DNA from: Valencia hispanica
Taxonomy: Eukaryota > Chordata > Actinopteri > Cyprinodontiformes > Valenciidae
Length of the DNA: 64,000 nucleotides
Direction of reading: 5' to 3'
Assembly (NCBI GenBank): GCA_963556495.2
Contig: OY747717.1
Location: forward strand, 2,277,501-2,341,500
Positions 33,312-44,450 of the stretch are shown piece after piece; the stretch's first letter is position 1; each line of letters starts with the position of its first letter. The notes beneath the pieces are model-generated. The model worked only from the letters and a program-made list of their open reading frames with translations. It had not been told where the DNA came from and searched no databases. A program made the position numbers and the translations under genes.

Positions 33312-34010
33312 CTTTAATCCTAGAAAGAACATTTCTAGGATTAAAGGACTGATGTCGCAACAGGACTTAGAAAAACTCACCCATGCGTTTATCTTTAGTC
33401 GGATTGATTACTGCAACAGCGTCTTCACAGGTCTGCCTAAAAAGTCAATCAGACAGCTGCAGCTGATCCAGAACGCTGCTGCTCGTGTTCCTCACTAGAA
33501 CCAGGAAAGTAGAGCACATCACCCCAGTTCTAAAGTCCTTACACTGGCTCCCTGTAGCTCAGAGAATAGACTTCTAAATACTTTTACTAGTTTATAAATC
33601 ATTGAATGACTTAGCACCAAAGTATGTTGAAAATCTGTTGTTACTATAGCAACCCCCCCAGACCAATCAGGTCCTCTAATTACTCAACATCCCTAGAATC
33701 AGAACCAAACATGGAGAAGCAGCTTTCAGTTTCTATGCTCCTCTAATCTGGAACAAACTTCCAGAAAACTGCAAAGCTGCTGAAACACAGTTCCTTTAAA
33801 ACAACACTGAAAACTCATCTGTTTAGAGCTGCCTTTGATCAACTGAATAACAATAACTGGAATATCATAAATGTAGTATTTTTTTAAGGGTATGTATGTT
33901 TCTGATGTTGTGTTTTCTGTTTTTTTTTACTGCTTTTATCCCATAATCAACCAAAGCACCTTGAATTGACTTGTTGCTAAAAGTGTGCTATACAAATACA
34001 TTTGTCTTGG
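33312..34010 (+). mobile_element. L2 LINE 3' fragment starting with a fold-back
   Basis: Encodes KNISRIKGLMSQQDLEKLTH, SRIDYCNSVFTGLPKKSIRQ and LQLIQNAAARV, almost the same as the minus-strand copy at 29456-29698, then a decayed 3' UTR. Its first 35 bases form a perfect 15-bp palindrome with a 5-base loop (33312-33326 and 33332-33346). Confidence 0.85.
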
Positions 34011-35557
34011 CTTGTTGATTAAATAATAAGTTAATTTAGTCTCATAGACCAAAAAAGTCTATTAATGAGTAGGTAACAGCCAATAATCAGTGGTTGCAAC
34101 TTCTGACCCTAACTGTGCACCGAAGCTTTAAAAGCTAAACATGTTGCCACACATCACTTGGATCAACCTAACTGTCCTCTACTGTTGCTCCACGGAGAGT
34201 AATTGTTGGGTTGGTCTTCCATCAGAGAGGTTAGAGGTCGGAGTCAATATCTGGGGGGTGATTCTGCCTCTGATTGAACGTCGGCTGAGCAGGAAGGAGC
34301 GTAAACTCTTAACAGGCATCGTTCCTGCTGCTGGCGGCCGCCATAAATCCGTCCACTCTGACCTCCGCCCTCCTCCGGCTTTATGGCGGGTCAGCGAGGT
34401 CGAAGCCTCGTTCATTGGCTAAGCAGTATTTTATCTTTATCACTGAGTCGCCGTTTGTGTCACAGAACGTCCTCTCCCCTGGAAAAAAAGACGAGCAGTC
34501 ACCTCTGACTCTTTACCAGAGGTCACTTCCTGCAGATTTGCTGCCCCTCTGCAGATTTAAGGACCGAGGTGGAGGTCTGGGTGGAGCCAAGCAGCTCTGC
34601 TGCAGCACCATTAGTTCTGCTGCCTCCTAATTTCCCCCGTCTCTTCCCAAGGGAGGCCGATGCTTTGCAGTTGTCAAGATATACCTCTCTGCTGATAGCA
34701 CCAAGCAATTAAAGTTAAAAATATCTCAGATTTATGCAAAAGGGAAAGTGGCATTTCAACAGCTCTAATGGCGGGCGTTAACATCTTTAGCCCTTGTAAT
34801 TCCCTAAATCTTCCCACAAGTAGCTGATGAGAGTAGTCATTCCTTTTTCTTGCAGTATGTTATTTATTTCATTTAAAAGTTACATTTAGCAGTTGTTACA
34901 TTTCAGCAGTTGCAGAAGGTAAATACACTCAAGGCAATAATCAAATGTCTGCAGCATCTTTTGGTCAAAAGCATCCCAGAACCGGAAGACAACATCCTCC
35001 TTTTCTAAAAGGTAATTTACTTCTTCTTCTTTTCTATTCTGGCAAGTCTTAAGCAGGTTGTGACTCTTTGAAATTGGTTCTGGAGCCTGAAGCGGCCATG
35101 CAAACCTGGAGACAAATTACACTCAATAACCCATGAAGTACATTAGTTGCACTTGATGGAGTGAGCGGTACTCACCCTGAGGCATGTAGCATACTCCAAG
35201 CTATAGAAAGACATCTGGGGCGTTACCTTTTCTCTGCTAAAAGCAACAATGAAAGAGTTTCAGTTTCCTGCTCCTGAGGTACAACGGTGGCTCCATGATG
35301 CGACGTTGAAATATAGACGGACGGAGTAATTAAACCAGACGTGTAGGACCTGAATAAGATCTTCCCTCCATTCAGGATTTGTACAGATTTAGGGTTAGGA
35401 AAAGGGCCAGCTAACATATCTGCAGACTCCACACATCCTGGACCAAGTTCAGTCTTTGACCTTCTGGTCGGTGCTAAAAGCAGCCATCAAAATGGACATT
35501 AGAGCTTGGCTTAGTAAAAACAAAAACAAAGCTAGCACAAGCAGCGAGGATGCTAAT
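34011..35557. other. neogenin intron, no gene seen
   Basis: Short open frames on both strands at 34141-34708 overlap each other and show no domain. No repeat was recognised. Confidence 0.45.
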
Positions 35558-36232
35558 ACATTCAATTCAAATTCAAAAATACTTTATTGATCCCAGAGGG
35601 AAATTAAGTGTTGGTATGATAGTGTGGGGAGGGAGGATTTCCTGTAGCGGTCTGTGTTGCAGCGAAGCTGAAGAAGCCTCCGACTGAAGACGCTCTGTTG
35701 TTGCAGGATAGTCTCATGAAGAGGATGCTCAGGGTTGTCTGTAATCTTTTGATTTTATGAAGAATCCTTCTTTGCATCATCATCTCCAGTGGTTCCACAG
35801 TTGTCCCAAGAACAGAACCAGAACAGAAGCAGAACCTTCTTTATCAGATTGTTGAGCCTTTTTAAATCCCTGGCTCTGATGCTGCTACCCCAACAGATGA
35901 CGGCTGAAGAGATTACACTCTCCACAACAGACTTGTAGAAGATCTCCAGCATCTTGCTGCAAACCTTGAAGGACCTAAGCTTCCTCAAGAACTCCAGTCT
36001 GCTCTGTCCCTTCTTGTAGACGGCTTCACTGTTCAGTCTACAGTCCAGTCTGTTGTCAAGGTGAACTCTGAGGTATTTATACTCCTCAACCACCTCCACT
36101 TCTTCTCCCATGATGGAAACAGTGTTTGACTTATCCCTGTTTCTTCTGAAATCTACAATCATCTCCTTTGTTTTGTTCACATTCAAGGTGAGACGATAGT
36201 TTCCACACCATGTCACAAAGCGGTCACAGCAC
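35558..36232 (-). mobile_element. CR1/Rex1-like LINE, 5'-truncated
   Basis: On the minus strand 35755-36216 encodes NVNKTKEMIVDFRRNRDKSN, YKYLRVHLDNRLDCRLNSEA, VYKKGQSRLEFLRKLRSFKV and ICWGSSIRARDLKRLNNLIK, the region after the catalytic motif of Rex1/CR1-type reverse transcriptases. The 3' UTR ends AATTTCCCTCTGGGATCAATAAAGTA followed by TTGAATTTGAATTGAA. The catalytic part is missing, truncated at about 36232. Confidence 0.85.
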
Positions 36233-36865
36233 CAAAAACTAGAAAGTACATCGGTCCGAAGAAAAATTTAATCTTCCTCAAGTAAACAGAAGGGAAAAAA
36301 ACGTCCGCAAAAACAAAACTCAATATTTGGCCCACAGAGCCACTCCAACATGCAGCCACCCAGAGCAGCGCAATTCTAGAAGCCACCAGTCTTAGAGAGG
36401 AAAGTGCTACTTTGAGTGACATTCTGGTCCACAATCCATACCAGTAGGTGGCGGTAATGCACCCGTTTGTTGTTTGCCAGCCGACGATAAACATAAAGAA
36501 GAAGAAGGGCGCCGGGTTATCTTTAGGCTAATATGAGCATGCTAACAGTAACTATGATGAAAACTTTGTGAGAAATACACACAAGGAAGGAAATTATTAA
36601 GGATTTTAGCCGCAGATTGTGTTGGATTGTAGACGTCAGACTTGTGGACCAGCTATTTTATTGGAGGAAATTGACTGGACCGTAAAAAGACAGTTTTTGT
36701 TGGAGACGGCTCTGTTCTGTCAACGATATTAAGGCTTCGATCGGTGAGTTGCACAGTATTTGCTTTGTGAGTGGTTTCACAAAAGTGTTTAGTGTGTCTA
36801 CAGTTATGATTGTGTCCTTGATAGGTGTACATCATTGGAATCTCAAGAATCCCAGCTTCCCGTTG
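36233..36865. other. neogenin intron with a short dispersed-repeat end
   Basis: At 36440-36510 CCAGTAGGTGGCGGTAATGC and AAACATAAAGAAGAAGAAGG resemble the end of a widespread fish repeat; its full extent was not resolved. Confidence 0.4.
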
Positions 36866-36867
36866 AA

Positions 36868-36892
36868 TATATAATATATATATATATATATA
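36868..36892. repeat. (TA)n microsatellite
   Basis: Short AT dinucleotide run, about 12 units. Confidence 0.8.
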
Positions 36893-37189
36893 CATGTACA
36901 TAGAAAAGGTGTCGCAAAAAAAGAAGAAGGCAGATTTGACCCGGAAGTATATAACGTACCGTACAGACAAGAACTGGTTGGAGACAGACTGAGCTGCCAG
37001 GTTGGGTTTAGGATTCTCCGGTCGTCGTTTTAGCAGAACCGCCTTTCTGTTTGGGTCCATCCTCTCTTCACCAGAACTGAATCCACTTCGCTCTAGTCTA
37101 ACTGGAGGATTCTGAGGTTCCGATGGTCAGGATCCAGTTCTTGTTCTGTCCAGAAGTGCCTCAGCAGAGGTCCGTCCGCCCGTCTACAC

Positions 37190-37416
37190 CACAGGTGTCA
37201 AACTCCAGTCCTCGAGGGTCCGGTGTCCTGCAAGATTTAGGTGTGTTCCTGGTCCAACACACCTGAATCAAATAATTAAATTGCCCCCTCAGCATGCAGT
37301 TAGGTTCAATGGGGTCCTGCTGATGACCTAATAATTTGATTCAGGTGTGTTGGACCAGGAACACATCTAAATGTTGCAGGACACCGGCCCTCGAGGACTG
37401 GAGTTTGACACCCCTA
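37190..37416. mobile_element. palindromic hAT-like MITE
   Basis: 227 bp. The left arm GGTGTCAAACTCCAGTCCTC and its continuation match the right arm on the other strand over roughly 90 bp (GAGGACTGGAGTTTGACACC), so the element folds into a long hairpin. Flanks GTCTACAC (37182-37189) and GTCTACTA (37417-37424) agree at 6 of 8 bases, consistent with an old 8-bp duplication. Confidence 0.85.
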
Positions 37417-37860
37417 GTCTACTACACCCACTTGAGATCAGAACCCAGATAAACGTCTTCAGATGCAAAGGGATTCCAAGGAACCGGAAAGGAAGCTGTT
37501 TTCCCATTTTTGCAACTTCTGGATCTGCTCTGGTGTTTCTGTCTAATAGAAAATTCCCATAAAAGAAAAGGGGACATCCAAGAGGCAACCTTTGCAGATA
37601 CCTGAGCTACTTTAACTGTCCTCAGAGCGCCAAGGCTGAGGCCAAGCACCGTACAGAGGAAGCTTGTCTCACCTGCTTCTACCTGGGATCTTTGGGTCAT
37701 CCTCATCCTCTGACCAATGGAGCATTTACCCGATCGTTCCTACAGTCTCCATCCCAGAGGAACTGGTTCTGATCTGAGCTCCTGCTTTTTTTTATCAGGC
37801 CCAGAAGCTCAGGGTTCAAGGACACCAACAGGATCACATCGTCTGCAGAAATGAACAGAG
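37417..37860. other. neogenin intron, no gene seen
   Basis: Nothing recognised. Confidence 0.45.
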
Positions 37861-38511
37861 ACAGGGAGTGACTAATTACATTTACTGAGTTGCATTTGTG
37901 TAAATTTACTTTTGTGTAACTTTTTTGGGGGGGGGGGAAATGTACTTTTAAGAATAGTTTTACTACATCGTACTTTTTACTCTTTCTTGAGTAAATTCAC
38001 TGAATGAAGAAGAAACATGTTTAAAAAAATACACCAGACAACTACAGTTTTGAAGCAGACCTCCTGTTTCTACACAAAACCTTTGTTTTCTTGCACATAT
38101 ACATACAGTATTATGTAATTTGTAATCTGTAAAGCTTGTTGTTGCATTTTTAGGTCAAGTTAATATTCAGTAAACACCATACCTTCATACATTTTCACTG
38201 GAAGTACTTTTTCCCCTGTTCATCCCTTACTGTAATTATATAGAAAAAAACTGACTTAGAAAACTGATTTTTTTCTTATTTTTCAAATATGTTATTTATT
38301 TGTAGTATTTTTTTCATTTTGGTCTTTTACATACCAGAATTTGCTCATAATTTCATATTTTTGTGTCTGATGAGATCGTTAACAAAATATATGTATACCA
38401 GATGTTACTCAGTTCTCAAGTAGCCTTTTTACTCTTACGGGAGGAATGTTTTTGGACAGCTACTTTTTACTTTTACTTTAGTAAAAATATGTTAAAGTAG
38501 TGCTACTCTTA
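37861..38511 (+). repeat. dispersed repeat, related to 14150-14450
   Basis: GTGACTAATTACATTTACT, CTTGAGTAAATTCACTGAAT, GAAACATGTTT and, near the right end, TACTTTTACTTTAGTAAAAA. Same word order as the copy at 14150. Includes a poly-G run at 37927-37938. Ends beside a TTA that starts the next element. Confidence 0.55.
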
Positions 38512-39130
38512 TGCCGCGTTCACACCGCACACTTTGTCACCGTCAAAAAAAACGCTCACAAAGCGACTAGTTTGAAGCCTATACATTTTTAAGTTCTAAT
38601 GCTTGCAAAGCTTTTACGGTGCATTAACACCAAAGCGTCAAAAACGTGCCGCACGCCAAAGTTGGACACTTCAACATTCGCACTTCGCACCAAAATATAC
38701 TATTTTGACGCACGTCAAGCCAGAATTACGCAACTTGTGGGAGGAGCTAGTGCCTGACGGTGTGTTTTGTAAATTGAATATTACTGTTATTACAACCAAT
38801 ATTACCTTATTTTTCAGAATTTAACTTCTCCTTTGCAGCGCGCAAAAACGCAGTATGTGTGGCAGGTCTTGCTTTGCGCAGCACTGTGGTTACGCAGGGG
38901 CTCGCGCGCGTCCACGCAAACGCAAGATGTGCGCTTGAGGCCTGACGCGCGGCAGCGCGCTTCTGCATCGACTTTACATGCAAACCTGACGCCCATGACG
39001 CTTCAAACGCGTTCCGTTAAAGCCCGCCACTTGTTGAGCAAAAAAATGTGCGCGTGGGCGGGGCTTCCTCTGTTGCCTGTGGTTTTAAACAATTGCGGAT
39101 CATATCGAGAGACTGGCTTGGCTTTATTTG
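38512..39130. repeat. Harbinger-like MITE relative (copy 3), right end unresolved
   Basis: Starts after TTA with TGCCGCGTTCACACCGCAC, close to the left end of the MITE at 9565, and is rich in ACGC/GCGT words like it. The expected right inverted repeat was not found. Confidence 0.45.
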
Positions 39131-39604
39131 CTAAATAAAGCTAGACAACATCGACGTTAGGCGCATCAGTGCCGTTTGTGGATACACCCCATTCCTGGGA
39201 GGCGTTCTGAGTTTGGAGAGTTTAACCATTTACTCCACGAGCTGCATACGGAAGAGGTTCGCTTTCAGCGCTACTTTAAATGTGTAGTGATGTCACTACA
39301 GTGAGACTCTCTGATTGGTTGAAGAATGTAAATGATGCTCTACCGTGGGAGGTTCGCATGCGCATGCAAGGTCACAGGTTGTAAATGAGACTTGAGTCAA
39401 CCCATTGTGACGTAAAGCTTAGCAGTGACATCGGACAAACAGACAAACTCCATACGTCCGTGTGGTAACCCCCAAAAGCAGAAACACCTTTGATACAACA
39501 ACTAGCAGGCGGTCAGGTAGCTTGTTGTGAATGCCGGGCACAGCTGTGTCTCTAAAGTAGTGATGAGAAGGAATCTCATACCGTGGCCCCAGGATCTCCA
39601 GGAG
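39131..39604. other. neogenin intron, no gene seen
   Basis: No feature supported. Confidence 0.4.
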
Positions 39605-40346
39605 TGTCATGTTTGCATTGTAAAAGGACCCAAATGCAGCAAGTAAATAGAATGATTTAATTACAACAACAAAAAAGGAACACAGCTTACAAAAACTCAG
39701 GAGGATCAAAACAAATGCAGCGACAGGGAAGACAGGAACCAGACAGGAACCAGACAAGAAAGAATGACGACGAACCAGCGATTAGTGACAGTCAGAGGAA
39801 GGCTTAAGTATGCTGAGGAGGTGTGTAAGTGGCAGGGAGAGGGCTAAGGGCTAATTAGGAGAATCAGTTGCAGGTGAGAGGGAGAGAGCAGGTGGAAACA
39901 ATCGGTAGCTGGGAGGGAAAGGCAGAATGGCTCGGCAAGCAAAGGAAGACCAAGAGCAAAACATTAGGATTAGACAGAGGACTAAACTAAAGAGGAATAA
40001 GGACTGACTAGGAACCTAAGAGAAACTGGAGAGCATTAGAGCGAACAAAACAGAACTAAGGAAATAAACCTACAAGGAAGAATTCTTTAGAGAGGACTGA
40101 CTAGAGAGAGGAATTAAATATAACAGAACTAACTGGGAGTAATAATGAATAAGTATCAATAGGAACCGTAAAAAATATATAAGGGATGAACACAGACATG
40201 AGATTCCAAACATAAGAGCACATGAGGGTGAAAAAATGTAGTAGAAGGAAAAAACACAAGTGGCACAACAAAACACCAAGTAGTAACTAAAGGAATAAGG
40301 TGAACACAATAAGGGAATGAAATAACTAAAACCTCACATCATAACA
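39605..40346 (-). mobile_element. probable solo LTR, reverse orientation
   Basis: Read on the minus strand, 742 bp start TGTTATGATG and end GCAAACATGACA, with a CACCTGCAACTGATTCTCC segment, an ACTTAAG box and AATTAAA toward the 3' side, in the order expected of a promoter and poly(A) region. Related to 2399-3077. No internal coding region adjoins. A target duplication was not confirmed. Confidence 0.6.
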
Positions 40347-40436
40347 GGGAGACTGCGAAAACAGACGTTTGCAACCACAAACAGCTGCCCGTCATCCAGT
40401 ATGATCAGTCTTGGTTTTGACCTTTTTGACCTTTTC

Positions 40437-40735
40437 TGTCATGCTTCCCTGTTCGCTCCCTCTCCTCATCATCGTCCTCACCTGTGTCACCAATCAACCA
40501 CACCTGATCCTCCTCACCTCCTGTGTTTATAACCCGTCACTTCCCCTCACTCAGCGCCGGGTCATTGTCCATGTCTCCATGGTGTGTCTACCTCGCCGTC
40601 CTCCTTCCTGCTCGTCTCGTCATCATCACCATCCTTTCCCCTGATCACCAGCAGCACTTAAATAAACATCCTTGCACCTTCTACCGGCGTATGCGTTTGA
40701 GTCCTTGCTGCATCACGCCGCACCTCCTGAGCTTT
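40437..40735 (+). mobile_element. LTR-like sequence, forward orientation
   Basis: Starts TGTCATGCTTCCCTG, has TTTATAACC near 40527, AAATAAAC near 40660 and a GAGTCCTTGCTGCATCACG segment near the right end. Similar in layout to 20679-20922. Right boundary uncertain. Confidence 0.45.
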
Positions 40736-40907
40736 TACGCTGTCCTTAGGCGATTTCTCCTTGTTTTTTAACTTATCTCTTGGTGTCGCCAGTCTCGGTG
40801 TTTTTGTCAGGGTTGAAAGTTTTTTATTTGGATAAAACCCCTTGAGATGTAGCATCTCGTTTTCAAGGGGGTTCAACTTCACAAATCATGATCACAGTGA
40901 CATTGTG

Positions 40908-41262
40908 TACAAAATAATAAACTCAGCAAAAAAAGAAACGTCCTCTGACTTTCAACTGTTTTTACTTTCAGTAAACTTAATGTGTGCAAATATTTGTATG
41001 AACACTAAAAGAGTCAACACCATAAGACATAAACTAAAAATGTTTCACAGACATGTGACTAACAGAAATAGAATAATGTGTCCTTGAATGAAGGGAGGCT
41101 CAAAATCAAAAGTACCAGTCAGTATCTGGTGTGGCCACCAGCTGCTTGAAGTACTGCAGTGCATCTCCTCCTCATGGACTGGACCAGATTGGTCAGTTCT
41201 TGCTGTGAGATGTTACCCCACTCTTCCACCAAGGAACTTGTTAGTTCCTGGACATTTCTTCT
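40908..41262 (-). mobile_element. Tc1-like transposon fragment
   Basis: AATAAACTCAGCAAAAAAAG at the left resembles the end of a known fish Tc1-type element, and ATCTGGTGTGGCCACCAGCT...CCCACTCTTCCACCAAGG resembles its minus-strand transposase DNA. Only one end is left; it stops near 41262 at the junction with other repeat DNA. Confidence 0.7.
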
Positions 41263-41619
41263 CTACTGAGGCGACGCGTTTGCCCCGCATTAGCACTTTT
41301 AGCTAGCAGCTCACTATAAATTGTGAAGTGTGTGACGTTACGGTGTGGTCGTCCTCCATGAAACAGTGAATATTGATGTAGTGGAACTTGTTGAAGTTAA
41401 AACTAAGCCGCTATCAATCCGTTTGACGATCTCTGTCTTGGGATGACTTTAAAACGTCATGCTTGCTGTTTTATGAAGTTATATCCGATCATTTCCACCC
41501 CATTCAGATCATTTAAAAACAATCCGGTGATCGGATCGGGACATCCCTAATTAATTCTAAACATTCAACGTGCTGTGGCCTGAACGTTCCCCTCGGAGCA
41601 GAACTGCGCAACCTGCCTG
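41263..41619. repeat. right part of a hAT-like dispersed element
   Basis: GGTGATCGGATCGGGACATCCCTA at 41526-41551 is the typical end of a CAGGGATGTCCCGATC-type element. The left end is missing, probably lost at the junction with the Tc1 fragment. Confidence 0.45.
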
Positions 41620-42010
41620 TGCATAAAGGAGGCTGAATCCGCGCTCAGTGCCAAAGTTTTGAAATCAGGGGACATTTCTCCAATTGAAGACTTTCTGAAC
41701 CAGTGCTTTTTTTTTTTTTTGTGATCGCTTCGGCTGGAGGAAAATCTCGGCGCATGCGCTCTCCTTGCATCAGCGGTTAAGCTGCAGCGATCCGTTCACC
41801 GCCGGTCGGTGTACGGTGCAGTAACAGACGCGCCGTCAGCTCCCGGATGGCGAGATGTTTTCGAGTACGGTGTCCAGGTCTGATGCTCAGATGCTCTCAT
41901 GGGAATCTTTTTGTTTTTGTTGTTGATTATTTGATTCAGTTACCTGTACTGCGCACATAAAGTTGAAAATGTTTGCGCGTCTCCACCAAGAGGTCAGGGG
42001 TGTGAAAACC
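41620..42010. repeat. dispersed element, inverse copy of 25785-26130
   Basis: Shares CGCCGTCAGCTCCCGGAT, CAGATGCTCTCATGGGAATC and AAAGTTGAAAATGTTTGCG with the other copy in opposite orientation. No coding capacity. Confidence 0.65.
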
Positions 42011-42033
42011 AGAATCTGTCACAATGATCGTCA

Positions 42034-42228
42034 CACTGAAAAAAAGAGTGTGCAGCTCCAACTTAAATAAATTGCGTTAATTGGTCACCTGTAATTGAAT
42101 TAAGTTTATCTAACTTAATTTATTCACATTTGTTTAACTTGACAACTTTATGAACGTAATAAATTTACATGGATAAACAATTAACGCAATGTATTCAAGT
42201 TGGATCACTGATTCTCTTTTTTTCGGTG
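42034..42228. mobile_element. palindromic MITE with CACTGAAAAAAAG ends
   Basis: 195 bp. Left CACTGAAAAAAAGAGTGTGC...AAATTGCGTTAATTG; right arm carries CAATTAACGCAAT... and ends CTCTTTTTTTCGGTG. The arms pair along most of their length. Confidence 0.8.
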
Positions 42229-44450
42229 CACCCTTCACATTTTTCCATCATTGGTTGAAAAAAAAAAGTTTTTTTCAGAGAACTTTTATTCTGATGCCTT
42301 TCAGTCAGATTTATGACAACTTTTTGAATGTAAAGCAATGCTTTTTTTTTCTGTGATCTAAAAATGAGGTTCTCAAAGCCCTCGTCTCCTCAGCTGCCGT
42401 GTTGATTGTTATTAATAATCGGGAAAACTCTCCACACAGTTAATTTCTCCTTTTTGGTTCCTCTTTCTGGAAGAGACAGAGTCTTCTCCAGCGTCAATTA
42501 ATCAGACAGGACTGAAAACATTTCCATCTGAATAAAACTCTCCAAACAGAAGTCTGACGTTTCACCGCGTTCACGGCTCATCAGCAGGAGTTTCTATGGG
42601 ACATTTTGGGGGCTTTAAATAAAACATAATCAGCTGAGTTTTATTGAAAAATGGCTGCTGCAGCAGCAAGTTTTAGATAAACATGGATTTATGGCGTATG
42701 ACGACGTCCCTGGGATAAAGTTTGATCTCTCCTCACTTCGGGTCCTCCTGTTCTGCTGCTGAGGCAATAAATCAGCAGGTGATACAGGAGGTGACGTGCA
42801 TTAACTTAACAAGGTGTTAAATGTTTTCATTCAGCGTCGGGATAATTATGATAGGAGGTCATTAATCAAGTCTTTTTTCTTGTCTGTGCCCGGGGAGAGT
42901 AATTAGTCTGTCAGTCTTCCTGTCCCGCCGACGTCTCGGCAACTCCTCCGCCCGCCGATGACAACAAAGGAGTTTTACTGTGACGATCTCTCAGCTCCGG
43001 GTCCCTCGGCACGTCGACGGCAGCCGAGGCATCTCTCGGCTTTCGCTTTAAAATGAAATCAATGCAGAAATGTGGAGGAGAGGGTAAGCAGGGGGAGAGG
43101 CTTTATTAGATGGAAGTTTAAAAAGGAGAGCAGCGGCAGGTTGTGGTCCACAAAGCTGCGGCCGGAAGCTTTGATGGATTGGGCTTTTCAATTGGGAAAG
43201 ACGAGCAAATGGAGAGAGAGAGAGAGGTAAAATAAACGTTTTTCTTTATTTCTTTCTCTCCACCTGCAATGTTTTTTGTTTTTTTTCCTTCCCTTATTTT
43301 CCTTCTTCTGTCTCTTTCCTCCAAGGTCGGTTTAATGAGTGACGCTGTCGATGTCTCATCAGATTTCTCCGATTCGCCCTTTCCAAGCGATTCTTGGTAA
43401 TCAATCAATGCGATCAAAGTTCGGTTTATTGTTGAAATCGGTTTAGAGAGCAGTCCCTCATACTGACCATGCATACATTTCTAGAACAGCGCCCTCTCAT
43501 GGTGGCAGGATGTTGGAGCAGCTCTGTTGGTTCCGAATCGTTGCTGTTTGGACATTTATTCCCTCTGGTTCTGGTTGAATATGGAACAATTTCATTAAAA
43601 AGCTATATTTAAATAATGAAAAAAAATAATGACTCCACAGGGCGTTTGGAGGGGTGCAGAATGAAAGTACAGTATTTCCTTTAAAAATTATCTCTCAATT
43701 AAAATCTAATAAAATATTGATTTTGATGGGCACGGCGTTGGCATTATGTTAACGTCCACCAGCCAATAGGGGGCAGCATTGCGTGTTGCCTAATACGGTA
43801 AACAGTCTGTTTGGCACTGCGAGGCTGGTACTTTGGAAAATGGCGGAGTCTGCAAATCAAGCGGCTGCTTCAGAGCCCCGGAGATTACGTTATCCTGCTC
43901 AGAAGAGGAGCGACAAGAGAAGATCAAAAACCAGAGTGAGTTTAGGTGAAGTCTACAATAGATGGACTCAAACTGTAAAATAAACGTATTAGTCGAACTT
44001 AGTCCTTACCCTGTACGATTCGTCACTGGACGCGGTGCGGGCTGGTTTGTTCACGTATCGGCAGCGAACCTGGCATCCTGACGGCTGGAAACCTTGTTCT
44101 ATTGTTGCAACTACAACCTCCACACACTAGATGTCGCTATGGTGTTCGTGTTCCGTATCCAACCTTTAATGCCTCGTCCACACTTAGCCGCGATATCTCA
44201 CAAAACAAAGGTTGTTTTTTTTCTTTCTAGGGTTTGGCCCGTCAACCACATGAAAACGCAGATTTACGGCATCAAAAACGATTATTTTTAAAAACTCCAA
44301 CCAAAGTGTGTTTTCTCCGTTTTAAGCGTTTGTTTGTGGACAGAAATAACCGAAGTTTTTGGCTCCGCAATGTCAGTTTCCGCTACAACAATGCTCCAGC
44401 TTCACATGTGCGACCTGTGTTTACGATCAGAAAAAGCCTTTATGCCCTCA
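42229..44450. other. neogenin intron, no gene supported
   Basis: Mostly unique-looking sequence. At 43824-43981 an open frame reads MAESANQAAASEPRRLRYPA and KTRVSLGEVYNRWTQ; this looks like the start of a transposon-derived protein but I cannot name it. 44160-44440 has GCCTCGTCCACACTTAGCCG, reminiscent of a MITE end. A short GA run lies at 43211-43227. Confidence 0.4.

Noticed and set aside
43824..43981. A host gene exon (MAESANQAAASEPRR...)
   Set aside because: The start is plausible and it resembles transposon-associated protein starts, but no continuation or domain could be shown; kept only as a note.
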